From: Bacteroidia bacterium | GTDB taxonomy: Bacteria; Bacteroidota; Bacteroidia; NS11-12g; UBA9320 | Direction of reading: 5' to 3' | DNA: 7,126 nt | NCBI GenBank assembly: GCA_029253325.1 | Contig: JAQWZS010000232.1 | Coordinates: 1-7,126 of the forward strand | Shown: piece after piece, positions 1 through 6,825 of the stretch | Position numbering within the stretch: position 1 is the first letter of the stretch | Layout: every line of letters starts with the position of its first letter | Translations under genes and position numbers: made by a program | The notes under the pieces: model-generated | Seen by the model: only the letters and a program-made list of their open reading frames with translations | The model's database searches: none | What the model was told of the DNA's origin: nothing

Positions 1-109
1 TAATTTACCGCTGGGTACCATTAAAACTAAAATATTTAATGCCAAAAAAAAGCTCAGAAATCACTTATCAGAATATAGAAAAACCTACAGCCTCTCAAAC
101 CATTACTGA
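1..109 (+). CDS. ECF-type RNA polymerase sigma factor, 3' end only
   Basis: The frame starting at base 2 reads 35 residues to a TGA at 107-109. It begins NLPLGTIKTKIFNAKKKL, which matches the end of sigma-70 region 4.2 in ECF sigma factors (typical form: LPxGTVKSRIxxARKKLRxxL). In the family this helix-turn-helix binds the -35 element of target promoters. The hydrophobic Leu, the GT(I/V)K turn and the basic AKKKLR stretch are all present. A tail of about 15 residues (HLSEYRKTYSLSNHY) follows. Everything upstream, including regions 2 and 4.1, lies outside the window, so the subgroup and any partner anti-sigma factor cannot be judged. No anti-sigma gene follows on the same strand; the next gene is convergent. 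The assignment is made by recognition of a short motif, but the motif is very characteristic. Confidence 0.82.
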   Translation, partial: NLPLGTIKTKIFNAKKKLRNHLSEYRKTYSLSNHY

Positions 110-161
110 ATAATTTAGGATTAACCATTTAAAGGTTAGATTATAGTTTTAATAATTCATT

Positions 162-202
162 TAAAGCGGAATAGTTGGATTTAAATTCAATATTCCGCTT
201 TA
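162..202. terminator. Long hairpin between convergent genes, probable bidirectional terminator
   Basis: Bases 162-173 (TAAAGCGGAATA) and 191-202 are perfect inverted repeats of 12 bp. The stem continues inward: 175-180 pair with 185-190, with one G-T wobble and a one-base bulge at 174, leaving a TTAA loop. It lies between the stop of the plus-strand sigma gene (109) and the stop of the minus-strand nitroreductase gene (281), where a shared terminator is expected. The flanking T-runs are weak (TGTTTT on the plus side), so the efficiency of intrinsic termination is uncertain. The rest of 110-280 shows only a small 5-bp stem (122-126 with 134-138) and no gene. Confidence 0.6.
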
Positions 203-280
203 GTGTTTTGGCTGATAATAGTAGCTACTTATCTAATAATACGTCGTTAGAAAAAAGTCACAATGACACTCTTTACTTAA

Positions 281-913
281 TTAGTCAATCTCTGTAACCA
301 AATCTTCCCTACTTTTTCTAACTTTAGGAAGGTTAACCAGCCAATCTTTTTCTGAATTTCTATATCCTAAAGTAAGTATTACACAACTCCGCAACCCCTT
401 TTCTCTAAGTCCTAAAATTTCATCGAGTGCCTTAGGATCAAAACCTTCAATTGGTGTAGCATCTACTTCCTCAAACGCAGCTGCCGATATCGCTTGAGAA
501 AATGCAATATATGCTTGCTTGGTTGCATGATTGAAATTTTCTTCTGCATCTTTTTGCGGATAATTATTTAGCAGTAATTGTCTGTATTTCTCCCAGCCCT
601 CATTTTTAAACCCTCGAATTGTATTGGTTAAGTCAAACATCTTGTTGATTCGATCTTTGGTATATGTATCCCAAGAAGCAAAAACAAGTAAATGTGAACA
701 ATCCGTGATTACCGACTGATTCCATGCAATTGGTTTGATCTTTTCTTTTACTTCTTGATTAGTAATTACATACAACTCAAAAGGTTGTAGGCCACTTGAA
801 GTAGGTGCTAGAGATATGGCCTCTATAATATTGTCCACTTTTTCTTGAGGTACTTTTTGGCCATTCATTGCCTTGGTGGCATAACGCCATTTCAGTTTAT
901 CTAGTAATTCCAT
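281..913 (-). CDS. NfsB-like oxygen-insensitive NAD(P)H nitroreductase (FMN flavoprotein)
   Basis: This 210-residue protein has the length and fold signature of the NfsB/FMN-dependent nitroreductase family (E. coli NfsB is 217 residues). The N-terminal WRYATKAMNGQK (9-20) matches KRHSTKAFDASK of NfsB, with the FMN-phosphate-contacting Arg10 and Lys14 kept. APTSSGLQPFELYVI (36-50) is the family's SS-x-x-QPW segment. IEGFDPKALDEILGL (155-169) matches the NfsB IEGFD flavin segment. The C-terminal LPKVRKS (195-201) supplies the basic pair equivalent to Lys205/Arg207. Members reduce nitroaromatics, quinones and other electrophiles with NAD(P)H as cytosolic homodimers; the natural substrate here is unknown. 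The ATG start has an A-rich upstream region without a Shine-Dalgarno sequence. It lies 23 bases downstream of the Hsp31-like gene, so it is very likely the second gene of a two-gene transcript. No truncation or missing motif is seen. Confidence 0.92.
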   Translation of the reverse strand: MELLDKLKWRYATKAMNGQKVPQEKVDNIIEAISLAPTSSGLQPFELYVITNQEVKEKIKPIAWNQSVITDCSHLLVFASWDTYTKDRINKMFDLTNTIRGFKNEGWEKYRQLLLNNYPQKDAEENFNHATKQAYIAFSQAISAAAFEEVDATPIEGFDPKALDEILGLREKGLRSCVILTLGYRNSEKDWLVNLPKVRKSREDLVTEID

Positions 914-936
914 GTTATAATTAGTTGTAAAAGAAC

Positions 937-1791
937 TTATTTTAATGCACCAAGCAAAGTTTGAGCTGCAAGTTTACCTAATTCATTGGAAGCTAAAGGG
1001 CTTGCACCAGTAATTAATTTTCTGTCTAAACATACCGTTTTATCTGACTTAGTATTTGCTAAATTCACACCTAAGCTCTTCATCTTCTCGCTCAATCCCC
1101 AAGGCATTTCTCCTGGTAAATAACCAATTTTTGGCGTCATTTTATCTACAGAATCTGGAAACACAGCCATGTTGTATCCTTTGTAAATAAACTCTCCATT
1201 ATTAAGTGTTGTTGTTAAAAATGAGCCTGGTCCATGACAAATACTAACCGTAAATAGATCGTTTTGATGTGCCCAATTCAATACCTTACCTACATTTTCA
1301 TTTTCGGGAATACCCAACATCGAACCATGCCCGCCAGGTACAAAAACAGCGGCATAAGAGGCTGTATCTGTCAATGAATTGTCAACAAAATCTTGAAGTT
1401 TTTTAGGTTTTGCAAAGCTTGATTGATACTCATCGAAAATAGCCTTAACATGGTCATCTTTATCTGGGAAAGCCCACATTTCGAATACCACTGGCTTACC
1501 AGTTAGAGTTGCTATTTCAAAATCAAAACCCGCGTTTTTTAAATGCAACATTGGCAATAGAGCTTCTACAGGGTGATTACCCGTAGAAAACAATTTACCG
1601 TTTTGCATATTCATATTTTTTTGCTCCGTAAATATGACGAGGATCTTTGACTTTTTCCCTTGATATTTTTCATACGAAATGTTTTCGTAATCGGTCTTGC
1701 TAACTGTTCCCAATTTTAATGCAAGTTTTGAAGGGCTGTATGAGCCATCCGACTCAAGTATTGGTGCTATTCCTAATAGTTTTTTAAGCAT
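937..1791 (-). CDS. hchA: Hsp31/HchA-type DJ-1/PfpI protein (probable glyoxalase III / protein-repair chaperone)
   Basis: This protein of 284 residues (285 if the GTG at 1794 is used) matches the long Hsp31 branch of the DJ-1/PfpI superfamily (E. coli HchA is 283). Counting from the GTG, the nucleophile elbow is SICHGPGSF with Cys186 and His187, and the third triad residue is Asp214 in VFPD. E. coli has Cys185, His186 and Asp214. FVPGGHGSMLGIPENENV (151-168) is the oxyanion-loop region, and HPVEALLP carries the conserved Glu77. His84, Glu93 and His115 could be the 2-His-1-Glu metal site by approximate position. Family members convert methylglyoxal to D-lactate without glutathione and act as holding chaperones; the deglycase activity claimed for some members is disputed. 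GTG and ATG starts are adjacent (1794 and 1791), without a Shine-Dalgarno. It lies 72 bases downstream of the Crp/Fnr gene and 23 bases upstream of the nitroreductase gene. Confidence 0.92.
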   Translation of the reverse strand: MLKKLLGIAPILESDGSYSPSKLALKLGTVSKTDYENISYEKYQGKKSKILVIFTEQKNMNMQNGKLFSTGNHPVEALLPMLHLKNAGFDFEIATLTGKPVVFEMWAFPDKDDHVKAIFDEYQSSFAKPKKLQDFVDNSLTDTASYAAVFVPGGHGSMLGIPENENVGKVLNWAHQNDLFTVSICHGPGSFLTTTLNNGEFIYKGYNMAVFPDSVDKMTPKIGYLPGEMPWGLSEKMKSLGVNLANTKSDKTVCLDRKLITGASPLASNELGKLAAQTLLGALK

Positions 1792-1817
1792 CACTTATTT
1801 TCAATTTTATTTAAAAG

Positions 1818-1825
1818 CAAAAGTA
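1818..1825 (-). promoter_or_regulatory. Possible Bacteroidota -7 box for the Hsp31-nitroreductase transcript
   Basis: On the minus strand these bases read TACTTTTG, a full match to the Bacteroidota -7 consensus TAnnTTTG, about 26 bases before the Hsp31 start. The nearest upstream TTG (minus strand, ending at 1840) is only 14 bases away, shorter than the usual spacing of about 17 to 23. The site is therefore supported by its -7 element and position only. It would give the two-gene unit its own promoter, separate from the regulator gene. Confidence 0.3.
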
Positions 1826-1840
1826 AAATGAGCGTTTAAC

Positions 1841-1861
1841 AAAAAAATTACCCTATGATAA
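1841..1861 (-). terminator. Weak hairpin plus T7 run after the Crp/Fnr gene
   Basis: On the minus strand, TTATC (1861-1857) can pair with GGTAA (1852-1848) through one G-T wobble and an ATAG loop. It is followed directly by seven T (1847-1841). It begins 6 bases past the regulator's stop codon, which is where an intrinsic terminator would sit. The stem is only five pairs, so termination may be partial and the Hsp31 gene may still receive read-through. Confidence 0.25.
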
Positions 1862-1866
1862 GAAAA

Positions 1867-2442
1867 CTATTTGTTTAATTGTTCTGCTCTAATCCGACTC
1901 AAACTCTCTTGAGTAATTCCCAAATATGATGCGATATGATAATTTGGAGTAAATTGTTCTATTTCTGGATATTGTTTTAAAAACACATTGTATCGCTCAT
2001 GAGCTGTTAACTTGAGCTGATTCATGATTCTTTTGTGTAAACTAACAACATGTCGTTCTAAATTTTTTCGTTGAAATACCTCGAATTCTGGAAACAATGA
2101 ATGAATTTCATCTAAATCTTTCGTGTTAAACGCTATTATATAAGAATCCTTTATGGCCTCAACATTTAGTGTTGCTGGTTCGTTGGTGTAAACTGCAATA
2201 AAATCACTTATCCACCAGCCTTTTATAGCAAATTGAAGGGTGTGCTCTTTATCATTTTTGTCTATCCCATATGACCTCAAACATCCATCTATAACGAAGT
2301 ATGTGTTTTTTACCATTTGCCCATGACCAATGAGCAACTCTCCTTTTGAAATCGCCTTTACTTTCGAAATGGAAGAGATATGCTCCTCAGCCTCAGCACT
2401 TAGGGTTATACTACCTTTTATTTTGTTTATTAATTCCTCCAA
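1867..2442 (-). CDS. Crp/Fnr family transcriptional regulator (TTG start)
   Basis: This 191-residue protein has the two-domain Crp/Fnr architecture. Residues about 25-115 form the cyclic-nucleotide-binding-like beta-roll (KGELLIGHGQMVKNTYFVIDG at 33-53 is the typical start). A dimerisation helix covers about 117-145, and the winged-helix DNA-binding domain lies at about 146-190, with recognition region HIASYLGITQESLSRIR (169-185). The cAMP phosphate-binding motif of E. coli CRP (RxS in the RGE-A-RSA loop) is not visible, and there is no FNR-type N-terminal Cys cluster, so the signal is unknown. This is usual for Bacteroidota members. The only plausible start matching the family's N-terminus is TTG at 2442; no in-frame ATG lies between the upstream TAG (2484-2482) and codon 43. 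It is followed after 72 bases by the Hsp31-nitroreductase pair on the same strand, its most likely target by proximity. Confidence 0.9.
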   Translation of the reverse strand: MEELINKIKGSITLSAEAEEHISSISKVKAISKGELLIGHGQMVKNTYFVIDGCLRSYGIDKNDKEHTLQFAIKGWWISDFIAVYTNEPATLNVEAIKDSYIIAFNTKDLDEIHSLFPEFEVFQRKNLERHVVSLHKRIMNQLKLTAHERYNVFLKQYPEIEQFTPNYHIASYLGITQESLSRIRAEQLNK

Positions 2443-2474
2443 ATTTTTGTTAGCAGTTCTTTCTAAATTTAATA

Positions 2475-3143
2475 CTATATGCTATCTACCTTTATCATTT
2501 CAACTAGCATCCAATCTACGCCCTTTATGGGGGCATTATCATACGCTAAACTCTGAAATGTTAGTTGATAGAGCTCCCCCTCTTTAAGTTTTTCGATGTT
2601 ATTCATTTTACTGTAATAACCTGTCAGTTTCCATGTGTAATCATCCATATGAATAGTTACTCCATCGCTACTTTTATTGATATCAAATAATTCAAAATAA
2701 ACCTCGCTAAAATCTCCAACATTAACCTGATTGACCTTTGCTTGAAAAATAATCTTTTGACCAAGCCAAGGATTATCTGGGAAAACATCTTCTGTCTTTT
2801 TCTTGCGATACAATAAATTGTTTAGCTGAATGATGCTGTCCATTGCAACATCAATCGTATCTTGTTTTTGAGTATTCAATTGAACCAGGTTTTTATTTTT
2901 AATACTCAATATTTTAAAATTATATACAACTGAATCTAAGTTCTTGGAGAGATTGCTAATGACTCTTTTCATCTTTTTTTGGGTGATGGAATAGTTAGCC
3001 CTCTCTGACAAAAGAACGCTTGTGAGACTATCTACCCTGTTACTAAGCGTCAATATTTGCTCTTTTTTTGATTGAGAGTATACGGTCGAACTCCATAACA
3101 AAAAGCATATAAGCGTGATTTTTTTCAATTCGAATACCTTCAT
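2475..3143 (-). CDS. Exported coiled-coil protein of unknown function
   Basis: I do not recognise this 222-residue protein. Residues 1-24 look like a signal peptide (two Lys at 7-8, hydrophobic core ITLICFLLW, then SSTVYSQ), so it is probably periplasmic or outer-membrane associated; no lipobox Cys is present. Residues about 27-112 are hydrophilic with Leu/Ile/Val at heptad-like spacing (for example LSNRVDSLTSVLLSER), suggesting a long coiled coil. Residues about 124-222 form a separate, probably beta-rich domain containing PDNPWLGQKIIFQAKVNQV, WKLTGYY and a terminal VDWMLVEMIKVDSI. The latter half refers to no family I can name. The ATG at 3143 is the only sensible start, as it places the signal peptide correctly. 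The gene ends 32 bases before the regulator's TTG codon on the same strand with no clear terminator between, so the two may be co-transcribed. Confidence 0.75.
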   Translation of the reverse strand: MKVFELKKITLICFLLWSSTVYSQSKKEQILTLSNRVDSLTSVLLSERANYSITQKKMKRVISNLSKNLDSVVYNFKILSIKNKNLVQLNTQKQDTIDVAMDSIIQLNNLLYRKKKTEDVFPDNPWLGQKIIFQAKVNQVNVGDFSEVYFELFDINKSSDGVTIHMDDYTWKLTGYYSKMNNIEKLKEGELYQLTFQSLAYDNAPIKGVDWMLVEMIKVDSI

Positions 3144-3252
3144 CCAAATTCAAAAATAACCTAATTCCATATTATAAGAATTCCAACATAAATAAATCAT
3201 CTTGAAAGAAAGTTATTTATAAAAATCACAGCTAGGTGGATGTCGGTTTATT

Positions 3253-3282
3253 TTGTTTAACAGAAATATTATACTAATCTTG
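3253..3282 (+). promoter_or_regulatory. Promoter-like pair in the divergent intergenic region
   Basis: TTG at 3253-3255 (inside TTTTG) is followed after 19 bases by TAATCTTG (3275-3282), a 7 of 8 match to the Bacteroidota -7 consensus TAnnTTTG with ideal spacing. The predicted transcription start would fall only a few bases before the ATG at 3295, which is a reason for doubt. The rest of 3144-3294 is AT-rich with no other clear element for the plus-strand gene. The region separates two divergent genes and must contain at least two promoters. Confidence 0.22.
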
Positions 3283-3294
3283 GAGATGGAATTT

Positions 3295-4227
3295 ATGATG
3301 ATTAAAACCTTCATCAACTCATTAAGAAAAATTAGTTTTACAATCGTTATCTTTCTTTATGCAACCAGTATAAAAGCCCAAGATTATGTCGATTTGGTCA
3401 AATTTGACTATGCAAGAACACCTGCAAATACCTTTGACTCTTCAACTATTTCAACAACACTTCAAGAAATTAATGGTGACTTTACAGTTCCAATCGTGAT
3501 TAGTGATAATATGACGTTTTTATCTGGAGCTATATACGAAAATATTGTAGCGTCATTTAATCCTAATCGACCCCATGAATCCATCACAGGTATTACCTTA
3601 AAACTAGGAGCTAACCTTAAACATAACAAACGACTAAGTGGCACATACATGTTGCTTCCAAAAGTTTCGTCAGATATGAAAAATATTGCTGAAAATGATA
3701 TCCAGATTGGAGGTGTTGTTTTGATGAAATATACCAAAACAGATCAACTCAATTTCAGATTTGGTTTGTATAGTAATGGTGAGTTGTTCGGTCCTTTTAT
3801 TGTACCCATAGTTGGTTTTTATTACCTAAATAATTCGAAAAAACTAGAAGTAAAAGCAACTCTTCCTTTATCTTTTAATGCAGATTACGCAATTCGAAGT
3901 AATATAAAAACAGGTTTAAACTTCAAGGGGCAAGTAAGAAGCTATAACATCAATTCACCCATTAAAAATGAAGACCATCGATACCTTGTGAAATCATCGA
4001 ATGATGTTTATACATTTTTAAGGTACGAAATCAAAAGTGGATTAAACTTTCAAATGAATTTTGGACGCTCCATAGGACGATCTTATCGCATGTACAATGA
4101 ACAAGTAGCATTGGGTATGCCACTCACATACTTTGATGACAAACGCATCCAAATCAACCAAGACTTTTCGGATAGTTGGTTGCTCAAGCTAGGTATTTTT
4201 TATCGATTAAACATGGATAAATCTTAG
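3295..4227 (+). CDS. DUF6268-like outer-membrane beta-barrel protein
   Basis: The protein has about 310 residues from the chosen start. It has a signal peptide (MMIKTF, basic RK, hydrophobic FTIVIFLYATSI, then KAQ before DYVDL) and many alternating hydrophobic/polar strands with barrel-like turns, such as FRFGLYSNGELFGPF and WLLKLGIFYRLN at the C-terminus. The segment DYVDLVKFDYARTPANTF followed by an 'INGDFTVPIVISDNMTFLSG' stretch resembles Bacteroidota proteins annotated as DUF6268, predicted porin-like outer-membrane proteins of unknown role. This is recognition from memory, not a search. A longer reading from TTG at 3253 is possible, but ATG at 3295 has GGAG (3282-3285) nine bases upstream and gives a normal signal peptide; ATG at 3298 is equally possible. 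It is divergent from the coiled-coil gene and is followed after 81 bases by the beta-helix protein gene, which has its own promoter-like site. Confidence 0.72.
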   Translation: MMIKTFINSLRKISFTIVIFLYATSIKAQDYVDLVKFDYARTPANTFDSSTISTTLQEINGDFTVPIVISDNMTFLSGAIYENIVASFNPNRPHESITGITLKLGANLKHNKRLSGTYMLLPKVSSDMKNIAENDIQIGGVVLMKYTKTDQLNFRFGLYSNGELFGPFIVPIVGFYYLNNSKKLEVKATLPLSFNADYAIRSNIKTGLNFKGQVRSYNINSPIKNEDHRYLVKSSNDVYTFLRYEIKSGLNFQMNFGRSIGRSYRMYNEQVALGMPLTYFDDKRIQINQDFSDSWLLKLGIFYRLNMDKS

Positions 4228-4235
4228 CTTATCTA

Positions 4236-4263
4236 TTGTTATTAAGAATTAAACTTATCTTTA
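4236..4263 (+). promoter_or_regulatory. Candidate promoter of the beta-helix protein gene, overlapping a hairpin
   Basis: TTG (4236-4238) and TATCTTTA (4256-4263, 7 of 8 match to TAnnTTTG) are separated by 17 bases, within the Bacteroidota range. A start near 4269 would leave a leader of roughly 40 bases before ATG 4309. The -7-like box overlaps an inverted repeat, TTATCT (4255-4260) and AGATAA (4265-4270) with a TTAC loop, extended by AAA/TTT after one mismatch. The repeat could instead be a weak terminator for the preceding gene or an operator. Confidence 0.3.
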
Positions 4264-4308
4264 CAGATAACTTTCTAGAACGTAACTAATATCATCATAC
4301 CTGAATGT

Positions 4309-6795
4309 ATGGGTAATAAATCTAATACCATGTCAATCAAAAATCAGATTTTATGTAGGCTAAACCAATGTACTTTAGCTATCTTAATAAGCCTTAGTGT
4401 TCTGTGCTTCAATCAATCAAATGCAGCAACTATTTATGTAAAACACAACGCTTCAGGCTCAAACAATGGAACATCCTGGACCAATGCTTATAATGCTCTT
4501 CAAGATGCAATCAACGCATCATCTGCAGGTGATGAAATCTGGGTAGCTGCAGGAACATATAAACCCACTCGCATTCCTTCCAACGGGAATATAAGTACTA
4601 CAAGTAGAGACTTGTCTTTCTATTTAGACAAAAATATTGGAATATACGGTGGTTTTACTGGTACAGAAACTGCAAAAAGTCAACGAGACATTTCTTCAAA
4701 TGAAGTCATTTTAAGTGGTGATATTGGTACAATTGGTTCATCATCTGACAATTGCTATCACGTTATGATTTTGGAAAGCTTGGGGTCGTCAGGATCGTTA
4801 AATAATGTGACTATTCAAAATGGAAATGCAAATGGATCGAGCTCTTATAGCTACAGCGGAAATAATATTCATAGACTCTATGGTGGTGGATTATATATAA
4901 TGAAAGGAAATCCAACTATATCTGGTTGCCTTATAAAAGATAATTTGTCTAATAGTGGTGGTGGGTTGTATGTTCACGGAGTTGGCACTAATATTTTCTC
5001 TTCGGGGCAAAGCTATGTCTCCGCAAATATTGAAAATTGTGCTATTGTAGGCAACACTGCCTCTTCTAATGGAGGTGGTGCTTATTGCAACTGGAATGGT
5101 AACGCAAATTTCTATAATTGTCTTTTCTACGAAAATACTGCTACTGATGGTGGTGCTGTTCGAAATACCTCTCATACTCATCCAGACTTTTACAACTGTG
5201 CATTTATTAAAAATACCGCTTCTTCAGCAGGGGGGGGATTTCAGAGTTGGTCCAGTTGTTACATAGGAATTTACAATTCAATATTCTATGGTAATACTTC
5301 AGGCGGTACTGGCAGAAATGATATACATTCAATAAATAACAGTGGCACAACTATACAATATTCATCAATGGGTGATGCCTCATCAACCTATAATAGTACA
5401 AATAATTCAAGTATATCAAATAGTTCAAATAATAAATTTGCTCAAAATCCCTTGTTTTTTGATTATAATGATCCAGACGGGGCCGATGGTATTTGGATGA
5501 CTAGGGATGACGGGCTTAGGGTTAAAGCTAATAGCCCAACATTAGATTCCGGACTAGATTCATATATGTCTAGTTATAGTACAGATATTACAGGGGCTAC
5601 TCGAATAATCAACTCAACCGTAAATATGGGTCCGTATGAATTAAAATCTTGTGAATCATCAAATAGCCTTCCATCCGCAGCAGCTACCTATACTGCTACC
5701 TATGCTGATACCGATGGTAACTACACCTGCTATTGTGATGATAATCAAAACTTAATCTTAGGACTTAATCTTACCGGCACAGGTGCTGTGGTTCCTACTA
5801 CAGGAGTTTCTCTTCAAATTGGTGCTACAACTACAACAACATATAATAGTGCTGGTGGTATCATCACCAACACTGATGGCGGAGTAGTCTTCAATAGAAA
5901 ATGGAATGTTTCCCCAACTACTCAACCTACCAGTGATGTGACGGTTCTTTATCCATTTACCAATACGGAGTATTCTGCCATTCAAACTGCACTATCTAGT
6001 AAAGGTACAACTCTAAGTAATGCTAACGAGCTTCAGATGTTCAAACTTACCTCTGCTGGTACGTTTGCAGATCCACACGCCAATGGTGCTACTGGAATTA
6101 TTCTTAATCATGGATCTAGTGCAACTACAGGTAATTGGGTGCATAGTTCGCACACTAACGGTACAGACCACTTAGCTACTTATAAGGTATCTTCATTCTC
6201 TGGTGGTGGTGGAGGTGGTGGTGCCTCTGGAAGTCCATTACCTGTGGATTTAATCCATTTTGATGTTCATGCTACTAATAACCACAGTGCAAGTCTTCAC
6301 TGGGCTACTGCTAGTGAAATAAACAACAGTCACTTTGAGATAGAGCGTAGCCACGATGGTAGAACTTTTGAAATGATTGATCAGATTGATGGAAATGGCA
6401 ACAGTCAACATCAAATTGAGTATAATTATATTGATGAAGGTATTCACTCTTTTGAAAACACAGCATTCTACCGACTAAAGCAAGTAGATTTTGATGGCAC
6501 TTCAGAGTATTCAGATATTCGAGTAGTTCGTTTTGATGCTGTAGTTTCTGGAATAGACTTTTCTGCATACCCGAACCCATTGACCAACGAATTATCTGTA
6601 ATGGTAAGTTTGTCAAACGGAGAAGCTTATCAGATAGAAGTAACGGATTTACAAGGAGCTAAGGTGTACAATGAAAATCATACATTCACCAATGGTATTC
6701 ATAAGCTGAATACTTCAGAGTGGAACAGTGGTATGTACATCCTTCAAGTTGCTTCTGAAAGCGGTAGCAAGTATGTCAAAGTGATGAAGAAATAG
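4309..6795 (+). CDS. Secreted right-handed beta-helix protein with T9SS type A sorting domain
   Basis: This protein has 828 residues. Residues 1-39 are a long signal peptide (core LAILISLSVLCF, cleavage probably after SNA); ATG at 4330 would remove seven residues and fits equally well. Residues 40-88 (ATIYVKHNASGSNNGTSW, then the DEIWVAAGTYKP segment) are the classic N-cap of Bacteroidota beta-helix proteins. About 100-380 form the parallel beta-helix, with coils marked by GGGLY (192-196), GGGLYV (217-222), GGGAY (255-259), GGAV (281-284) and GGGF (308-311), and by NC-x3-NTA ladders. The helix unit closes at NMGPYEL (439-445). Residues 447-630 form a separate domain with CYC (474-476) and RKWNVSPTTQPTSDV. 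A Gly7 linker (632-638) leads to an Ig/FN3-like domain (642-743), then the sorting domain from YPNP (754-757) to KYVKVMKK. By family knowledge it crosses the outer membrane through T9SS and is anchored or released there. Its ligand is unknown; adhesion or polysaccharide binding is a guess. Confidence 0.93.
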   Translation: MGNKSNTMSIKNQILCRLNQCTLAILISLSVLCFNQSNAATIYVKHNASGSNNGTSWTNAYNALQDAINASSAGDEIWVAAGTYKPTRIPSNGNISTTSRDLSFYLDKNIGIYGGFTGTETAKSQRDISSNEVILSGDIGTIGSSSDNCYHVMILESLGSSGSLNNVTIQNGNANGSSSYSYSGNNIHRLYGGGLYIMKGNPTISGCLIKDNLSNSGGGLYVHGVGTNIFSSGQSYVSANIENCAIVGNTASSNGGGAYCNWNGNANFYNCLFYENTATDGGAVRNTSHTHPDFYNCAFIKNTASSAGGGFQSWSSCYIGIYNSIFYGNTSGGTGRNDIHSINNSGTTIQYSSMGDASSTYNSTNNSSISNSSNNKFAQNPLFFDYNDPDGADGIWMTRDDGLRVKANSPTLDSGLDSYMSSYSTDITGATRIINSTVNMGPYELKSCESSNSLPSAAATYTATYADTDGNYTCYCDDNQNLILGLNLTGTGAVVPTTGVSLQIGATTTTTYNSAGGIITNTDGGVVFNRKWNVSPTTQPTSDVTVLYPFTNTEYSAIQTALSSKGTTLSNANELQMFKLTSAGTFADPHANGATGIILNHGSSATTGNWVHSSHTNGTDHLATYKVSSFSGGGGGGGASGSPLPVDLIHFDVHATNNHSASLHWATASEINNSHFEIERSHDGRTFEMIDQIDGNGNSQHQIEYNYIDEGIHSFENTAFYRLKQVDFDGTSEYSDIRVVRFDAVVSGIDFSAYPNPLTNELSVMVSLSNGEAYQIEVTDLQGAKVYNENHTFTNGIHKLNTSEWNSGMYILQVASESGSKYVKVMKK
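5230..5237 (+). repeat. G8 homopolymer inside the beta-helix coding region
   Basis: Eight consecutive G encode Gly308-Gly310 (GGG GGG GGA) of the beta-helix gene in an otherwise AT-rich background. Neighbouring Gly triplets in the same protein use mixed codons such as GGTGGTGGA. Loss of one G would shift reading into a frame that ends at TAG 5264-5266, truncating the protein before its sorting domain. The tract could therefore be a slippage site, but it could also be chance. Confidence 0.6.
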
Positions 6796-6797
6796 GG

Positions 6798-6813
6798 TGT
6801 AAAACATTTTACA
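6798..6813 (+). other. Short AT-rich inverted repeat after the beta-helix gene
   Basis: TGTAAAA (6798-6804) and TTTTACA (6807-6813) are perfect inverted repeats separated by CA, starting 3 bases past the stop codon. No T-run follows, so intrinsic termination would be weak. It may only reduce read-through into the lipoprotein gene. Confidence 0.3.
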
Positions 6814-6825
6814 GCAAATAATCGT

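Noticed and set aside
2330..2587. Plus-strand open frame across the regulator start and the coiled-coil gene end
   Set aside because: It is antisense to two well-supported coding regions and has no recognisable domain, ribosome-binding site or promoter.
3151..3158. Minus-strand TATTTTTG as a -7 box for the coiled-coil protein gene
   Set aside because: It matches TAnnTTTG but lies only about 8 bases before the ATG, so the transcript would have almost no leader. The nearest TTG is 25 bases upstream, beyond the usual spacing.
3462..3737. Minus-strand frame inside the DUF6268-like gene
   Set aside because: It is the antisense shadow of a continuous signal-peptide-bearing barrel protein; no domain is recognisable in it.
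5069..5266. Plus-strand open frame of 65 codons inside the beta-helix gene
   Set aside because: It is an out-of-frame shadow of the beta-helix coding sequence with no start context or recognisable product. It matters only as the frame entered if the G8 tract loses one base.
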